Assembly: GCA_017539385.1 (NCBI GenBank)
Contig: JAFYHC010000096.1
Coordinates: 1 to 46,465, forward strand
Source of the DNA: Solobacterium sp.
GTDB taxonomy: Bacteria > Bacillota_I > Bacilli_A > Erysipelotrichales > Erysipelotrichaceae
Length of the DNA: 46,465 bases
Reading direction: 5' to 3'
In this document: positions 33,124 through 41,589 of the stretch, piece after piece
Layout: every line of letters begins with the position of its first letter
How positions within the stretch are numbered: position 1 is the stretch's first letter
Translations under genes and position numbers: made by a program
Notes under the pieces: model-generated
Database searches by the model: none
What the model saw: only the letters and a program-made list of their open reading frames with translations
What the model was told of the DNA's origin: nothing

Positions 33124-34083
33124 TCAGAGGGATTTCCTGCGGATCGAGATCTCCCCGGACTGCAGAAGGTCCATACTCCCGTCTTTGAGTTCTACCAGCA
33201 GGTTTCCTTCATCATTGATTTCTGCAGCGGTACCGGTATATGCGGTGCCGTTTTTTATATAGGTGACCTCATGGCCAAGAACGATGGAATCTTTGCGGTA
33301 CGCTTCCATCAGTGCGGGATCATCCAGATGGGAAAGATGATAGAGAAGCTGCCGGCGCAATACTGCCGCCAGACGGCTGCGGGATATGTGGGAAGCGTGC
33401 AGGGAAGAGGCAATGTCCTGGATGTCTTCCGGGAAGACTTCGGTGCTGCAGTTGATCCCGATGCCGATCACAACGGTATGGATCTTTCCGGTCTCAAAGT
33501 CCGTGATGGCTTCCGTCAGGATGCCGGCGATCTTGCGGTCTTTCAGAAACAGGTCGTTGACCCACTTGATGCCGGGATGAATGCCGGTGACTTCGGCAAT
33601 TGCTTCGGCTGCGGATACCGCTGCAGCCGGCGTGATGCGCGAAATATAGCGCATGTCTTCCGGATGCGCGATCAGGGAAAAATACAGACCGGTCTTTTTC
33701 GGAGAGTAGAAAGAATGTCCCTGCCGTCCGCGTCCGGCTGTCTGTTCATCCGCCAGCACCAGGGTGCCGTGTTGGCATGCGGATGCCGCAAGCATCTTGG
33801 CTTTGTTGTTGGTGGAATCGATCACATCGTATACATGGACCGGTGCGGTGATTTGCGGGCAGAATGCCTGTACGAGCTCTGCGGACAGCGTATCGTTGTC
33901 ACTGACAAAGCGGTATCCCTTCGTCGGGGAAGATTCAATTGTATAACCGCTGTTCTGCAGCGCCTTTACCGCCTTCCATACTGCCGTGCGCGATACATTG
34001 TAGCGCATGGCAAGCATCTCTCCGGAATACCATGTCTCCGGATGGGATGCCAGTTCATTCAGCAATTCTTCACGTACTGCCAT
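33124..34083 (-). CDS. birA: Bifunctional biotin operon repressor/biotin-protein ligase BirA
   Basis: A 319-residue protein that attaches biotin to carboxylase carrier proteins and, as biotinyl-AMP complex, represses biotin genes. The N-terminal winged HTH (about 1-60) reads YSGEMLAMRYNVSRTAVWKAVKAL; the ligase core has STNNKAKMLA, the adenylate loop AGRGRQGHSF and GIKWVNDLFLKDRKIAGILTE; the C-terminal SH3-like domain covers about 270-319. Having the HTH, it is the regulator type and probably binds the box before bioY. Start 34083 has AGAGG before it; longer starts at 34110 and 34194 lack a binding site. Confidence 0.96.
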   Translation of the reverse strand: MAVREELLNELASHPETWYSGEMLAMRYNVSRTAVWKAVKALQNSGYTIESSPTKGYRFVSDNDTLSAELVQAFCPQITAPVHVYDVIDSTNNKAKMLAASACQHGTLVLADEQTAGRGRQGHSFYSPKKTGLYFSLIAHPEDMRYISRITPAAAVSAAEAIAEVTGIHPGIKWVNDLFLKDRKIAGILTEAITDFETGKIHTVVIGIGINCSTEVFPEDIQDIASSLHASHISRSRLAAVLRRQLLYHLSHLDDPALMEAYRKDSIVLGHEVTYIKNGTAYTGTAAEINDEGNLLVELKDGSMDLLQSGEISIRRKSL

Positions 34084-34157
34084 AATCTGCCTCTTTTCGT
34101 CCGTTTCCATGGTACGAGCAAAAACCGGAAAAAGCAAATGACGCCCGGTCTGTGCCA

Positions 34158-34191
34158 ATAAAAAAACAGCAATTGGCGAACCAGTTGCTGT
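34158..34191 (-). terminator. Terminator after thrC-thrB-ACT-hypothetical unit
   Basis: On the minus strand ACAGCAACTGG-TTCG-CCAATTGCTGT is followed by TTTTTTT. Confidence 0.9.
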
Positions 34192-34196
34192 CATGT

Positions 34197-34598
34197 TTAT
34201 CCATGCTGGCTTTGTGAAGAACTGTTGTCTTTCTTCTGGATCAGATCGGCCAGTTCTTCCGGATCGATCTCCTCTTCTGCTTCGTTTGTACGGCGGATCT
34301 CTTCTGCCAGAGCTGCGTCATCATCCAGCAATTGCTGTTCTTCCTGCTGGATACGGCGGGTGCGGCGCAGTTGTTTCAGACGTTCCTGTTCTTCCAGAAT
34401 ATTGGTCTCTTTGGACTGCTTGTGCAGCTTGCTGATGTAATCCACAGACAACAGCATATCCACACCCAGAAAGATGACCATGAACAGATCGATGCCAAAG
34501 TCATAACCGTACAGCATATCCCCCAGGAAGAATGCCATCAGAAGCAGGTCTCCCAGGATCATAATGCCGGATAAAATGCTTTTTAAAGTATTTTTCAT
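34197..34598 (-). CDS. Hypothetical membrane protein with charged coiled-coil tail
   Basis: A 133-residue protein beginning MKNTLKSILSGIMILGDLLL, with two hydrophobic helices at about 5-27 and 32-53, then a long Glu/Arg/Gln-rich helical tail from about 60 (KLHKQSKETNILEEQERLKQLRR) ending in Ser/Gln. The tail is probably a cytoplasmic coiled coil. The start is ATG 34598 or 34601 (adjacent Met codons) after GGAG. It is the last gene after the threonine genes on this strand; 34 nt separate it from the ACT gene. The family is not recognised. Confidence 0.7.
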   Translation of the reverse strand: MKNTLKSILSGIMILGDLLLMAFFLGDMLYGYDFGIDLFMVIFLGVDMLLSVDYISKLHKQSKETNILEEQERLKQLRRTRRIQQEEQQLLDDDAALAEEIRRTNEAEEEIDPEELADLIQKKDNSSSQSQHG

Positions 34599-34632
34599 CA
34601 TGCCTCTCCGTGTAGACATGGTACCACGAATT

Positions 34633-35070
34633 TCATTCCATGGCATCCAAATGTGCGCTGCGCACCGGGGAAAGTGTCTTCAGCTGCTTCAAGAGCGTTT
34701 CCATCGGCACATTCATATTGGAGACATCCAGTGAGATCAGTACATTGGCTTTGCCGGCAATGGGAATTGCCTGTGAGATCGTCAGGATGCCGGTGCCGCA
34801 TTCGGACAGCTTCTGCAGTACAGCCGAAAGAGAACCGTTCTCATCCTTCAGGATCAGGGATACCACCGCATGGCGCGGGGAAGCGGACTCCGTCGGTGCA
34901 TAGACGCAGTCTTTGTATTTGTAGTAGGTGTTGCGGGAGATGCCGGCCATGCGGACGGCTTCTGTGATCGTAGCTGCTTCTTTGGAATTGAGCAGATTGC
35001 GCGCATAGATCACTTTTTCGAGATAATCCGGTAATATTTCTTTCTTAACGATCAGAAAATCAGAACTCAT
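34633..35070 (-). CDS. PheB-like ACT domain protein (UPF0735)
   Basis: A 145-residue protein matching the PheB/UPF0735 pattern: an N-terminal segment (IVKKEILPDYLEKVIYARNLLNS) and an HTH-like part (ATITEAVRMAGISRNTYYKYKDCVY), then a C-terminal ACT domain from about residue 70 (VVSLILKDENGSLSAVLQKLSECGTGILTISQAIP). ACT domains bind amino acids, so a regulatory role in amino-acid synthesis is likely; the name pheB does not prove chorismate mutase activity. Its ATG overlaps the thrB stop (ATGA), tying it to threonine synthesis. Confidence 0.88.
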   Translation of the reverse strand: MSSDFLIVKKEILPDYLEKVIYARNLLNSKEAATITEAVRMAGISRNTYYKYKDCVYAPTESASPRHAVVSLILKDENGSLSAVLQKLSECGTGILTISQAIPIAGKANVLISLDVSNMNVPMETLLKQLKTLSPVRSAHLDAME

Positions 35071-35945
35071 AGCGTAATCCTTTCTATGACCGGTCCGGCA
35101 GATTTCTGCAATTGCCGGATCGTCCATTGCGCATTCGTATTGCGGCGTATGGTCTCTTTCACCGCTTCGGACAGCGGCTGCCGGGAGATCAGAAGACAGG
35201 TGGACCCGGATCCCGAAATCAGAAATACGCCGCCGGTATCCTGCTGTACAGTCTTCTTTAAAAAATCATAATCAGGGATCAGACGTGAACGGTATGGTTC
35301 ATGGACCCTGTCATGGGCTGCCCAGTGCAGCTGCTTCAGATCGCCGCTTTCCAGTGCATCGATCATTGCATGCAGGTGCACACTGTTCCATATGACATCT
35401 GTGCGGTCATAGTGCTCCGGAAGCACTTTGCGGGCATCTTCGGTATGAACTTCAAAGTCCGGGATGAATACGGTAAACAGCCAGTCCTCCGCACATGCCA
35501 GCTGCCTGGCCTGCACGGTATGCCCGTCATCCATGCACAAACATAATCCCCCATATACTGCCGCCGCCGCATTATCGGGATGTCCCTCTGCTTTCACACA
35601 TAGGTGAAAGATATCCTCTTTGGACAGGGCATGATCATGCAGGAGGGATGCGGCATAAAGACCGCCGGCAGTCAACGCAGCGCTGGTGCCCAGGCCCCGT
35701 CCCGCTGGGATATCGGTATGAAAGATGACATGAACGGAATCGTGCTGTACGATCGCATCACATCCCAGCCGCCAGGCTTTCAGAAACAGATTGTCCGGAT
35801 TGTTGAAGCGTTCTTCCGTATTCTCCAGCAGGTTTGTTTCTGCAATTTCTACATCAAAGGTATTGTACAGATCCAGTGCAATGCCAAGACAGTCAAATCC
35901 GGGACCGAGATTGGCACTGGATGCCGGAATTTTAATCCTGTACAT
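35067..35945 (-). CDS. thrB: Homoserine kinase
   Basis: A 292-residue GHMP-family kinase that phosphorylates homoserine for threonine synthase. It opens RIKIPASSANLGPGFDCLGIALDLYN and has the ATP loop PAGRGLGTSAALTAGGLYAA (about 85-104) and a C-terminal GSGSTCLLIS motif. Length is normal. It overlaps the end of thrC by 14 nt and the ACT gene by 4 nt. No strong ribosome binding site is seen, which fits translational coupling to thrC. Confidence 0.97.
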   Translation of the reverse strand: MYRIKIPASSANLGPGFDCLGIALDLYNTFDVEIAETNLLENTEERFNNPDNLFLKAWRLGCDAIVQHDSVHVIFHTDIPAGRGLGTSAALTAGGLYAASLLHDHALSKEDIFHLCVKAEGHPDNAAAAVYGGLCLCMDDGHTVQARQLACAEDWLFTVFIPDFEVHTEDARKVLPEHYDRTDVIWNSVHLHAMIDALESGDLKQLHWAAHDRVHEPYRSRLIPDYDFLKKTVQQDTGGVFLISGSGSTCLLISRQPLSEAVKETIRRNTNAQWTIRQLQKSAGPVIERITL

Positions 35946-37422
35946 GGCTCAAAGAGCGCATGCGCTCAGCGATGACATGCATGCCATCCCGGATCTCGAT
36001 GGAACGGGTGAAGCGCACCGGCTGTGTCTTCAGATCCCGCAGATTGGCAGGCACCGGGACACTTGTCAGTTCATGCAGCACTTCCATTGCTTCGAAATCA
36101 TCCGGGATGTTTCTGCCGCTGATGCATTCCAGCACATCGTGGCAGAACTTATACGGAGATGCCGTGGAAAGAACAACGCATGGTGTTTCATCGCCGCTTT
36201 CTTTGCGGTATTTGCGCATGGCGGAAAGAGCGACCGCTGTATGCGGATCGATCAGCACATGTTCATTGGACCATGTATCGTGGATCACTTCGGCACATTC
36301 TTCCTCACTGGTCCAGATACCGGCAAACTCATCCTGCAGCTGACGGAAGACGGCATCGTCTACGGTATAGCTGCCTTCTTCTTTCAATTGCCGCATCCAT
36401 TCCCGTATTTTTTCATCATCCTGTCCTGTTAATAAGAACAGCAGACGCTCCAGATTGCTGGAGATTAGGATATCCATGGACGGGGACATCGTGGTATGGA
36501 ATGTACGGTCCAGAGAGTACGTACCGGTATTGAGGAAATCCGTCAGTACATTATTTGTATTGGAGGCGCATAACAGCTTTCCTACCGGCAGGCCGATCTT
36601 CTTTGCCAGCCATCCGGCCAGGATATCGCCGAAGTTGCCGGTCGGTACTGCGAAGTTGACCGGATCGCCCCATGCGATCTTCTTTTCACTGACCAGCTTT
36701 GCATAGGCATGGAAATAGTAGACGATCTGCGGAATCAGGCGTCCGGCATTGATGGAATTGGCACTGGATATCGTTACACCGGTGCACGCATCCAGTACTT
36801 CCTTGCTGGAGCAGGCTTCCTTGACCATCCGCTGGCAGTCATCGAAATTTCCCTTTACGGCAATGACTTCTACATTATTTCCCTTGCTGGTATTCATCTG
36901 CCGCTTCTGTACGGCGGATACGCCGATCTCCGGATAAAAGACCGTGATCGCTGTATTCGGGACATCCGCAAACCCGGAAAGCGCTGCTTTGCCGGTATCT
37001 CCGGATGTTGCAGTCAGGATCGATACGACATCATGGCGGTCTTCCTTGGCATAGGCAGTCGTGAGTAAGTGCGGAAGGATGGTCAGTGCCAGATCTTTGA
37101 ATGCACTGGTCGGCCCATGCCACAGCTCCATCAGCCAGCCGTCTTTTAATGCGGTCAGGGGAACGATCTCATCGGTATCGAATTTGGTATCATAGGCACT
37201 GTTCACACAATGACGGATTTCTTCTTCTGTATAATCCGCCAGCATCGCTTTCAATACCGTTTCAGCGATGCCGCGGTAGTCTTTTCCAAGAATGTCTTCC
37301 GGACGCAGTGCATCGGGATAGGAAGCAGGGGTAAACAGGCCGCCGTCTTCCGCAAGACCGCGTATGATCGCCTGGTGGGATTCCAGGGCATAGTTCTTGT
37401 TCCGGGAGCTGATATATTTCAT
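35932..37422 (-). CDS. thrC: Threonine synthase
   Basis: A 496-residue PLP enzyme that converts O-phosphohomoserine to threonine. It begins MKYISSRNKNYALESHQAIIRGLAEDGGLF; the PLP Lys is in GPTSAFKDLAL, with TSGDTGKAAL binding the phosphate. The N-terminal part belongs to the longer (E. coli/yeast-like) class of threonine synthases. AGGAGGAA precedes the start. First gene of the minus-strand threonine unit thrC-thrB-ACT, divergent from hom across 97 bp. Confidence 0.97.
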   Translation of the reverse strand: MKYISSRNKNYALESHQAIIRGLAEDGGLFTPASYPDALRPEDILGKDYRGIAETVLKAMLADYTEEEIRHCVNSAYDTKFDTDEIVPLTALKDGWLMELWHGPTSAFKDLALTILPHLLTTAYAKEDRHDVVSILTATSGDTGKAALSGFADVPNTAITVFYPEIGVSAVQKRQMNTSKGNNVEVIAVKGNFDDCQRMVKEACSSKEVLDACTGVTISSANSINAGRLIPQIVYYFHAYAKLVSEKKIAWGDPVNFAVPTGNFGDILAGWLAKKIGLPVGKLLCASNTNNVLTDFLNTGTYSLDRTFHTTMSPSMDILISSNLERLLFLLTGQDDEKIREWMRQLKEEGSYTVDDAVFRQLQDEFAGIWTSEEECAEVIHDTWSNEHVLIDPHTAVALSAMRKYRKESGDETPCVVLSTASPYKFCHDVLECISGRNIPDDFEAMEVLHELTSVPVPANLRDLKTQPVRFTRSIEIRDGMHVIAERMRSLSHVQD

Positions 37423-37436
37423 CGGTGAATTCCTCC

Positions 37437-37465
37437 TTGTAAAGATTACCCAAAAATGATACTAT
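37437..37465 (+). promoter_or_regulatory. Promoter of hom-aspartokinase-asd
   Basis: TTGTAA (37437-37442) and TACTAT (37460-37465) are spaced by exactly 17 nt. Its -35 abuts the thrC ribosome binding site and its -10 overlaps that of the divergent thrC promoter. Confidence 0.65.
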
Positions 37466-37484
37466 GTTCGTGTTTTAAAAACAA
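37456..37484 (-). promoter_or_regulatory. Promoter of thrC-thrB unit
   Basis: On the minus strand TTGTTT (37484-37479) and TATCAT (37461-37456) are spaced by exactly 17 nt; the -10 shares two base pairs with the opposing hom -10. Confidence 0.6.
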
Positions 37485-37519
37485 GTGTATTCAGATTGGA
37501 AACATAGAAAGGAATTGGC

Positions 37520-38668
37520 ATGAAGATCGGCTTATTGGGACACGGTGTTGTCGGCGGCGGCGTACGCGCAATTATCGATGAGGGAGCGACTTGGGAAGTC
37601 CGTGAACTGGAGATTGCAAAGATCCTGGTCAAAGATGAATCGGAGATGGTCGACCCACGTACAACACTGCATGCGGAAGATATCCTGAATGATCCGTCCA
37701 TCGAAGTGGTGGCAGAGTGCATGGGAGGTCTGGAACCGGCTCATACCCTGTTAAAGAAAGCACTGCAGAAGGGCAAGCATGTTGTGACATCCAACAAGAA
37801 AATGCTTGCGACATATTGTGAAGACCTGTTTGAAACAGCCCGCGAAAACGGTGTAACGGTGCACTATGAGGCATCGTGCGGCGGCGGCATCCCGTGGATG
37901 GCATCGCTGGACAGAACCCGCCGGGTAGATGATATTGATTCGTTCCGGGGTATTTTCAACGGTACGACCAATTACATTCTCAGCCGGATGTACAGTGAGG
38001 GAACAGACTTTGAAGAGATGCTGAAGGAAGCGCAGGAACTTGGCTATGCGGAGCGGGATCCGTCCGATGATATCGACGGACACGATGTCCGCTACAAAGT
38101 ATCGCTGTCCTGCGTCAAGGCATTTGACACCCTGCAGAATATCCAGGATATCGTGACATACGGCATCCGCAATATCCGCAAGGAAGATCTTGACTGGGCC
38201 AAGGCAAATGGCTATGCATGCAAACTGATCGGCACCGGTGCATACCGCGGTGATTTCATCAGTGCATGTGTCATTCCGATGTTTTTGAAGAAAGATGATG
38301 TCTTTGCCAATATCCCGCTGAATTTCAATGCGATCGAAAGCCGTTCCAAGACACTGGGACCGGCAACGTTCGTCGGTCAGGGTGCCGGATCACTGCCGAC
38401 AGCACACGCTGTTGTACAGAATCTGATCGATATCTGGAAGAACCAGGACCCGGAGATCAACGACAAGAGCATCCGTCCGATCGACAATACCCTGCATACC
38501 GGTGTCTTCTATATCCGTACAAAGAAAATTGCATTGTTTGCGGACATCATGGACCGGCGCATCTCAGAAGATGCCTTCCTGACCCGGAAGATCTCCCTGG
38601 TACAGGCAGATATGGCTGTCAAGAGTGCGGTGGATGATACACTGTTTATTGCGGAGGTGGCAGAATGA
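37520..38668 (+). CDS. hom: Homoserine dehydrogenase, short form without ACT domain
   Basis: A 382-residue NAD(P)-dependent enzyme reducing aspartate semialdehyde to homoserine. The Rossmann loop is GLLGHGVVGGGV; SNKKMLA, EASCGGGIPW and FNGTTNYILSRM are family signatures, with the catalytic region GYAERDPSDDIDGHD. It ends about 50 residues after LHTGVFYIRTKK and lacks the C-terminal ACT domain of many Bacillota enzymes, so feedback by threonine may act elsewhere. GAAAGGAAT precedes the start. It overlaps the aspartokinase gene by 4 nt. Confidence 0.96.
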   Translation: MKIGLLGHGVVGGGVRAIIDEGATWEVRELEIAKILVKDESEMVDPRTTLHAEDILNDPSIEVVAECMGGLEPAHTLLKKALQKGKHVVTSNKKMLATYCEDLFETARENGVTVHYEASCGGGIPWMASLDRTRRVDDIDSFRGIFNGTTNYILSRMYSEGTDFEEMLKEAQELGYAERDPSDDIDGHDVRYKVSLSCVKAFDTLQNIQDIVTYGIRNIRKEDLDWAKANGYACKLIGTGAYRGDFISACVIPMFLKKDDVFANIPLNFNAIESRSKTLGPATFVGQGAGSLPTAHAVVQNLIDIWKNQDPEINDKSIRPIDNTLHTGVFYIRTKKIALFADIMDRRISEDAFLTRKISLVQADMAVKSAVDDTLFIAEVAE

Positions 38669-40008
38669 TCAAGGTCGTCAAATTCGGCGGATCCTCCGTC
38701 GCCAACGCTGCCCAGGTCCGCAAGGTGAAACATATCGTGGATTCCGATCCGTCCCGCAAATTCATCGTTACCAGTGCATGCGGCAAGGAGTCCCACGAAG
38801 ATCATAAAGTAACGGACCTGCTGTATCTGTGCCATGCACATATCCGCTATGGTGTTTCCTATAAGCCAATCTTTGCAATGATCCGGGATAAATATATGAA
38901 GATCCGGGAAGAACTGGGTCTCAAAATCGATCTGCAGAAAGAATTTGATCAGATCGAGCGGGTATTGGAAAGAGATCCTTCGGTCGACTATCTGGTCAGC
39001 CGCGGTGAATATCTGACCGGTCTTTGCCTGGCGGAGTATCTGGATGCAGAATTCATCGATGCCGCGAAAGTGATCCTGTTCCGCTATGACGGTGAGATCG
39101 ACATGGAGCGCACCGGTCAGCTGCTGGAAGAATATTCCGGCAAGACGGACAAGAAACTGCTGATCCCGGGATTCTATGGTGCTTTGCCCAATGGCGTCAT
39201 CCGCGTCATGAGCAGGGGCGGCTCCGATATTACCGGCTCCGTGATCGCCAATCTGGTCGATGCGGATGTGTATGAAAACTGGACCGATGTCAGCGGCTTC
39301 CTGGTCGCAGATCCCCGCATCATCAAAAAGCCGATGCGGATCCCGCGCATCAATTACAGCGAACTGCGCAATATGAGCTACATGGGTGCCAATGTACTGC
39401 ACGATGATGCAGTCTTCCCGGTAAAGACGAAGAATATACCGATCAATATCCGCAATACGAATGATCCGGATAATCCCGGCACGCTCATCATGAATGACTG
39501 CAGCGAAATGGATGCGGTGGAACCGCCTCATGCGGTCACCGGCATCACCGGCCGCAAGGATTATACCATGATCACACTGACACGCAGCCATGCCTCGGCA
39601 GAACCGGGCTTCCTGCGCCGGATCCTTTCCGTCTTTGAGGATTTCCATGTATCGATCGAAAGTGTCCCGACGACCGTAGATACGTTTTCGGTTATTGTGC
39701 AGACGTCCCTGATCGATCAGTATCTCTATGAGATCGTCGCAAGACTGCGCAGGGAGATCAATCCGGATGATATTCGGATCGAAGATCATCTGGCGCTTGT
39801 GGCGGTCGTGGGCCGCGGCATGAAGGCAGTCCCGGGCATGTCCGGACGCTTCCTGTCCGAATTCGGACGCAACCAGATCAACATTAAAGTAATCAACCAG
39901 AGCGCAGACGAACTCTCCATCGTCGTCGGCGTAGACAACCGTGATTTCGAAAAAGCCATCCGCTGTATCTATGACAAGTTCATTGCGGAAGAAAGGAAAG
40001 CATTATGA
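38665..40008 (+). CDS. lysC: Aspartokinase
   Basis: A 447-residue enzyme that phosphorylates aspartate, the first step to Thr, Met and Lys. It begins IKVVKFGGSSVANAAQVRKV (the KFGGSS signature); VSRGEYLTG, SRGGSDITGS and ENWTDVSGFLVADPR follow. Two ACT domains occupy about residues 305-447 (MITLTRSHASAEPGFLRRILSVFEDFHVSIE; VAVVGRGMKAVPGMSGRFLSEFG), the probable site of amino-acid feedback. It overlaps hom and asd by 4 nt each (ATGA). The gene symbol assumes the usual name; the feedback ligand is unknown. Confidence 0.95.
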   Translation: MIKVVKFGGSSVANAAQVRKVKHIVDSDPSRKFIVTSACGKESHEDHKVTDLLYLCHAHIRYGVSYKPIFAMIRDKYMKIREELGLKIDLQKEFDQIERVLERDPSVDYLVSRGEYLTGLCLAEYLDAEFIDAAKVILFRYDGEIDMERTGQLLEEYSGKTDKKLLIPGFYGALPNGVIRVMSRGGSDITGSVIANLVDADVYENWTDVSGFLVADPRIIKKPMRIPRINYSELRNMSYMGANVLHDDAVFPVKTKNIPINIRNTNDPDNPGTLIMNDCSEMDAVEPPHAVTGITGRKDYTMITLTRSHASAEPGFLRRILSVFEDFHVSIESVPTTVDTFSVIVQTSLIDQYLYEIVARLRREINPDDIRIEDHLALVAVVGRGMKAVPGMSGRFLSEFGRNQINIKVINQSADELSIVVGVDNRDFEKAIRCIYDKFIAEERKAL

Positions 40009-40988
40009 AAATTGGCATCGTAGGCGCTACCGGCGCCGTTGGAAGACAGATGATCGAATGTATCGAAGAGCGTGGTCTTGCAGTGGAAGAACTGCGTCTG
40101 TTCGCAAGTGAGCGTTCCCGCGGCACAACGCTGCCGTTCAATGGGAAGGACATCGTTCTGCAGGTAGCGGAAGAAGGTTCCTTCGACGGATTGGATTATG
40201 TACTTGGCGCTGTTTCCAATGCCATGTCCAAAGTATTCCGTCCGATGATCGAAAAGGCAGGCGCTGTCTATATCGATAACTCCAGTGCCTTCCGTCTGGA
40301 AGACAATGTTCCGCTTGTTGTACCGGAGATCAACGGGGAAGATGCACTTGCCCATCATGGCACCATTGCAAACCCCAACTGCTCCACGATCATTACGTAT
40401 ATGGCTTTGGCCGGTATCGCCAAATTAAGTCCTCTGACAAAGGTAAATGCCGTCACATACCAGGCAGTCAGCGGCGCCGGCATCAATGGATTCCGCGAAC
40501 TGAGCGGACAGGTGAAGGCACTGGAAAACAATGAACCGGTCGAAGCAAAGGTCTTCCCGACCCAGATCGCCTATAACTGCATCGCTGAGATCGGCTCTTT
40601 CCTGGATAACGGCTATACCACGGAAGAAATGAAAATGCAGAATGAAGGACGCAAGATCATGCATCTGCCGGATCTGAAAGTCACATGCACCTGCGTGCGC
40701 GTGCCGGTGTTCCGTTCGCATTCCATCGCCGTAACCGTAGAAACGAAGGACTATGTATCGATCGAAGATGCAAAGAAGGCAATTGCCGCATATCCGGGCG
40801 TAAAGCTGGTCGAAGACCATACCCCGACACCGATCGAGACATCCAATCAGGATATTGTCTATGTTGGACGCATCCGCCGGGATCTCACATCGGAAAACGG
40901 TATTACATTATGGTGCTGCGGAGACCAGATCCGCAAAGGCGCTGCAGCCAATGCGGTGTCCATAATGGAGTACATCGATCGGAAATAA
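40005..40988 (+). CDS. asd: Aspartate-semialdehyde dehydrogenase
   Basis: A 327-residue NADPH enzyme reducing aspartyl phosphate to the semialdehyde. It opens MKIGIVGATGAVGRQMIECI; LRLFASERSRGTTLPFNG, DNSSAFR and PNCSTI (catalytic Cys in the conserved NPNCSTI) are clear, followed by TYQAVSGAG. HSIAVTVETK contains a catalytic-site His. Length is normal for the Gram-positive type. With aspartokinase and hom it makes homoserine, which thrB and thrC on the other strand turn into threonine. No terminator was found after it; the next gene starts 38 nt later. Confidence 0.97.
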   Translation: MKIGIVGATGAVGRQMIECIEERGLAVEELRLFASERSRGTTLPFNGKDIVLQVAEEGSFDGLDYVLGAVSNAMSKVFRPMIEKAGAVYIDNSSAFRLEDNVPLVVPEINGEDALAHHGTIANPNCSTIITYMALAGIAKLSPLTKVNAVTYQAVSGAGINGFRELSGQVKALENNEPVEAKVFPTQIAYNCIAEIGSFLDNGYTTEEMKMQNEGRKIMHLPDLKVTCTCVRVPVFRSHSIAVTVETKDYVSIEDAKKAIAAYPGVKLVEDHTPTPIETSNQDIVYVGRIRRDLTSENGITLWCCGDQIRKGAAANAVSIMEYIDRK

Positions 40989-41026
40989 TGTGTTAGAATA
41001 CTTTTCGTAAAGGAGCTGGCACCATT

Positions 41027-41539
41027 ATGATCCGCAGAACGATATTCAGTGCACTTGCTGTCGCTGCAAGCGTCGGCACAGCACTTATTGTAAAAACACT
41101 TCTGAAGAAAGACGAAGCAAAAGAAGAAGACGATGATGAAGTCCGCTTCATCACGATCACAGATGACGATGAGCCGAAGATGTACGATGCGTCCGACCGC
41201 AGCGAAGAAGTCCGCAAGGTCTGCGCCGTCTATCCGTATCTCGATCCGGACTTTGTAGAAACTGTACTGGGCAAAAATGACAGTCTGAATACAGCCTACG
41301 AAGAAGACACTCTGATCACACTGGAACATACCGTTTCCTTCAAAGATACTGCTTCCAAGGAAAAGTTCACCGACATCCTGGAGTCTTCCGGCTACAGCTG
41401 TGAAGGCAATAACGGCAATGTGACCGCAAAGAAGAAGCTCTTCACTGAGGACGGAGCCATTGTCTCCGACATTCTGAACGTTGCCAACCAGGCTGCTGTC
41501 CTGAATGGCATCTACAAAGATTACGACGTGTATCAGTAA
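41027..41539 (+). CDS. Hypothetical protein with N-terminal membrane anchor, 170 residues
   Basis: It begins MIRRTIFSALAVAASVGTALIV, a signal peptide or membrane anchor without a lipobox, followed by a highly acidic stretch (KKDEAKEEDDDEVRF), then a mixed soluble domain (VCAVYPYLDPDFVETVLGKND, FTDILESSGYSCEGNNGNVTAKKKL). The family is not recognised. AAAGGAG precedes the start. A strong terminator follows. Its place after asd may be by chance. Function unknown. Confidence 0.8.
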   Translation: MIRRTIFSALAVAASVGTALIVKTLLKKDEAKEEDDDEVRFITITDDDEPKMYDASDRSEEVRKVCAVYPYLDPDFVETVLGKNDSLNTAYEEDTLITLEHTVSFKDTASKEKFTDILESSGYSCEGNNGNVTAKKKLFTEDGAIVSDILNVANQAAVLNGIYKDYDVYQ

Positions 41540-41542
41540 GAG

Positions 41543-41570
41543 AGAAGGAGAAGCAATTCTCCTTCTTTTG
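41543..41570 (+). terminator. Terminator after 41027 gene
   Basis: AGAAGGAGAA-GCAA-TTCTCCTTCT forms a perfect 10-bp stem, followed by TTTG. Confidence 0.85.
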
Positions 41571-41589
41571 CACAGACAGAGGAACCATT

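Noticed and set aside
37423..37519. Possible T-box or threonine riboswitch between thrC and hom
   Set aside because: The region is only 97 bp, filled by two promoters and two ribosome binding sites; no T-box sequence or specifier stem is present.
38509..39789. Minus-strand frame of 426 codons opposite hom and aspartokinase
   Set aside because: Same cause: antisense of strongly biased genes, no ribosome binding site.
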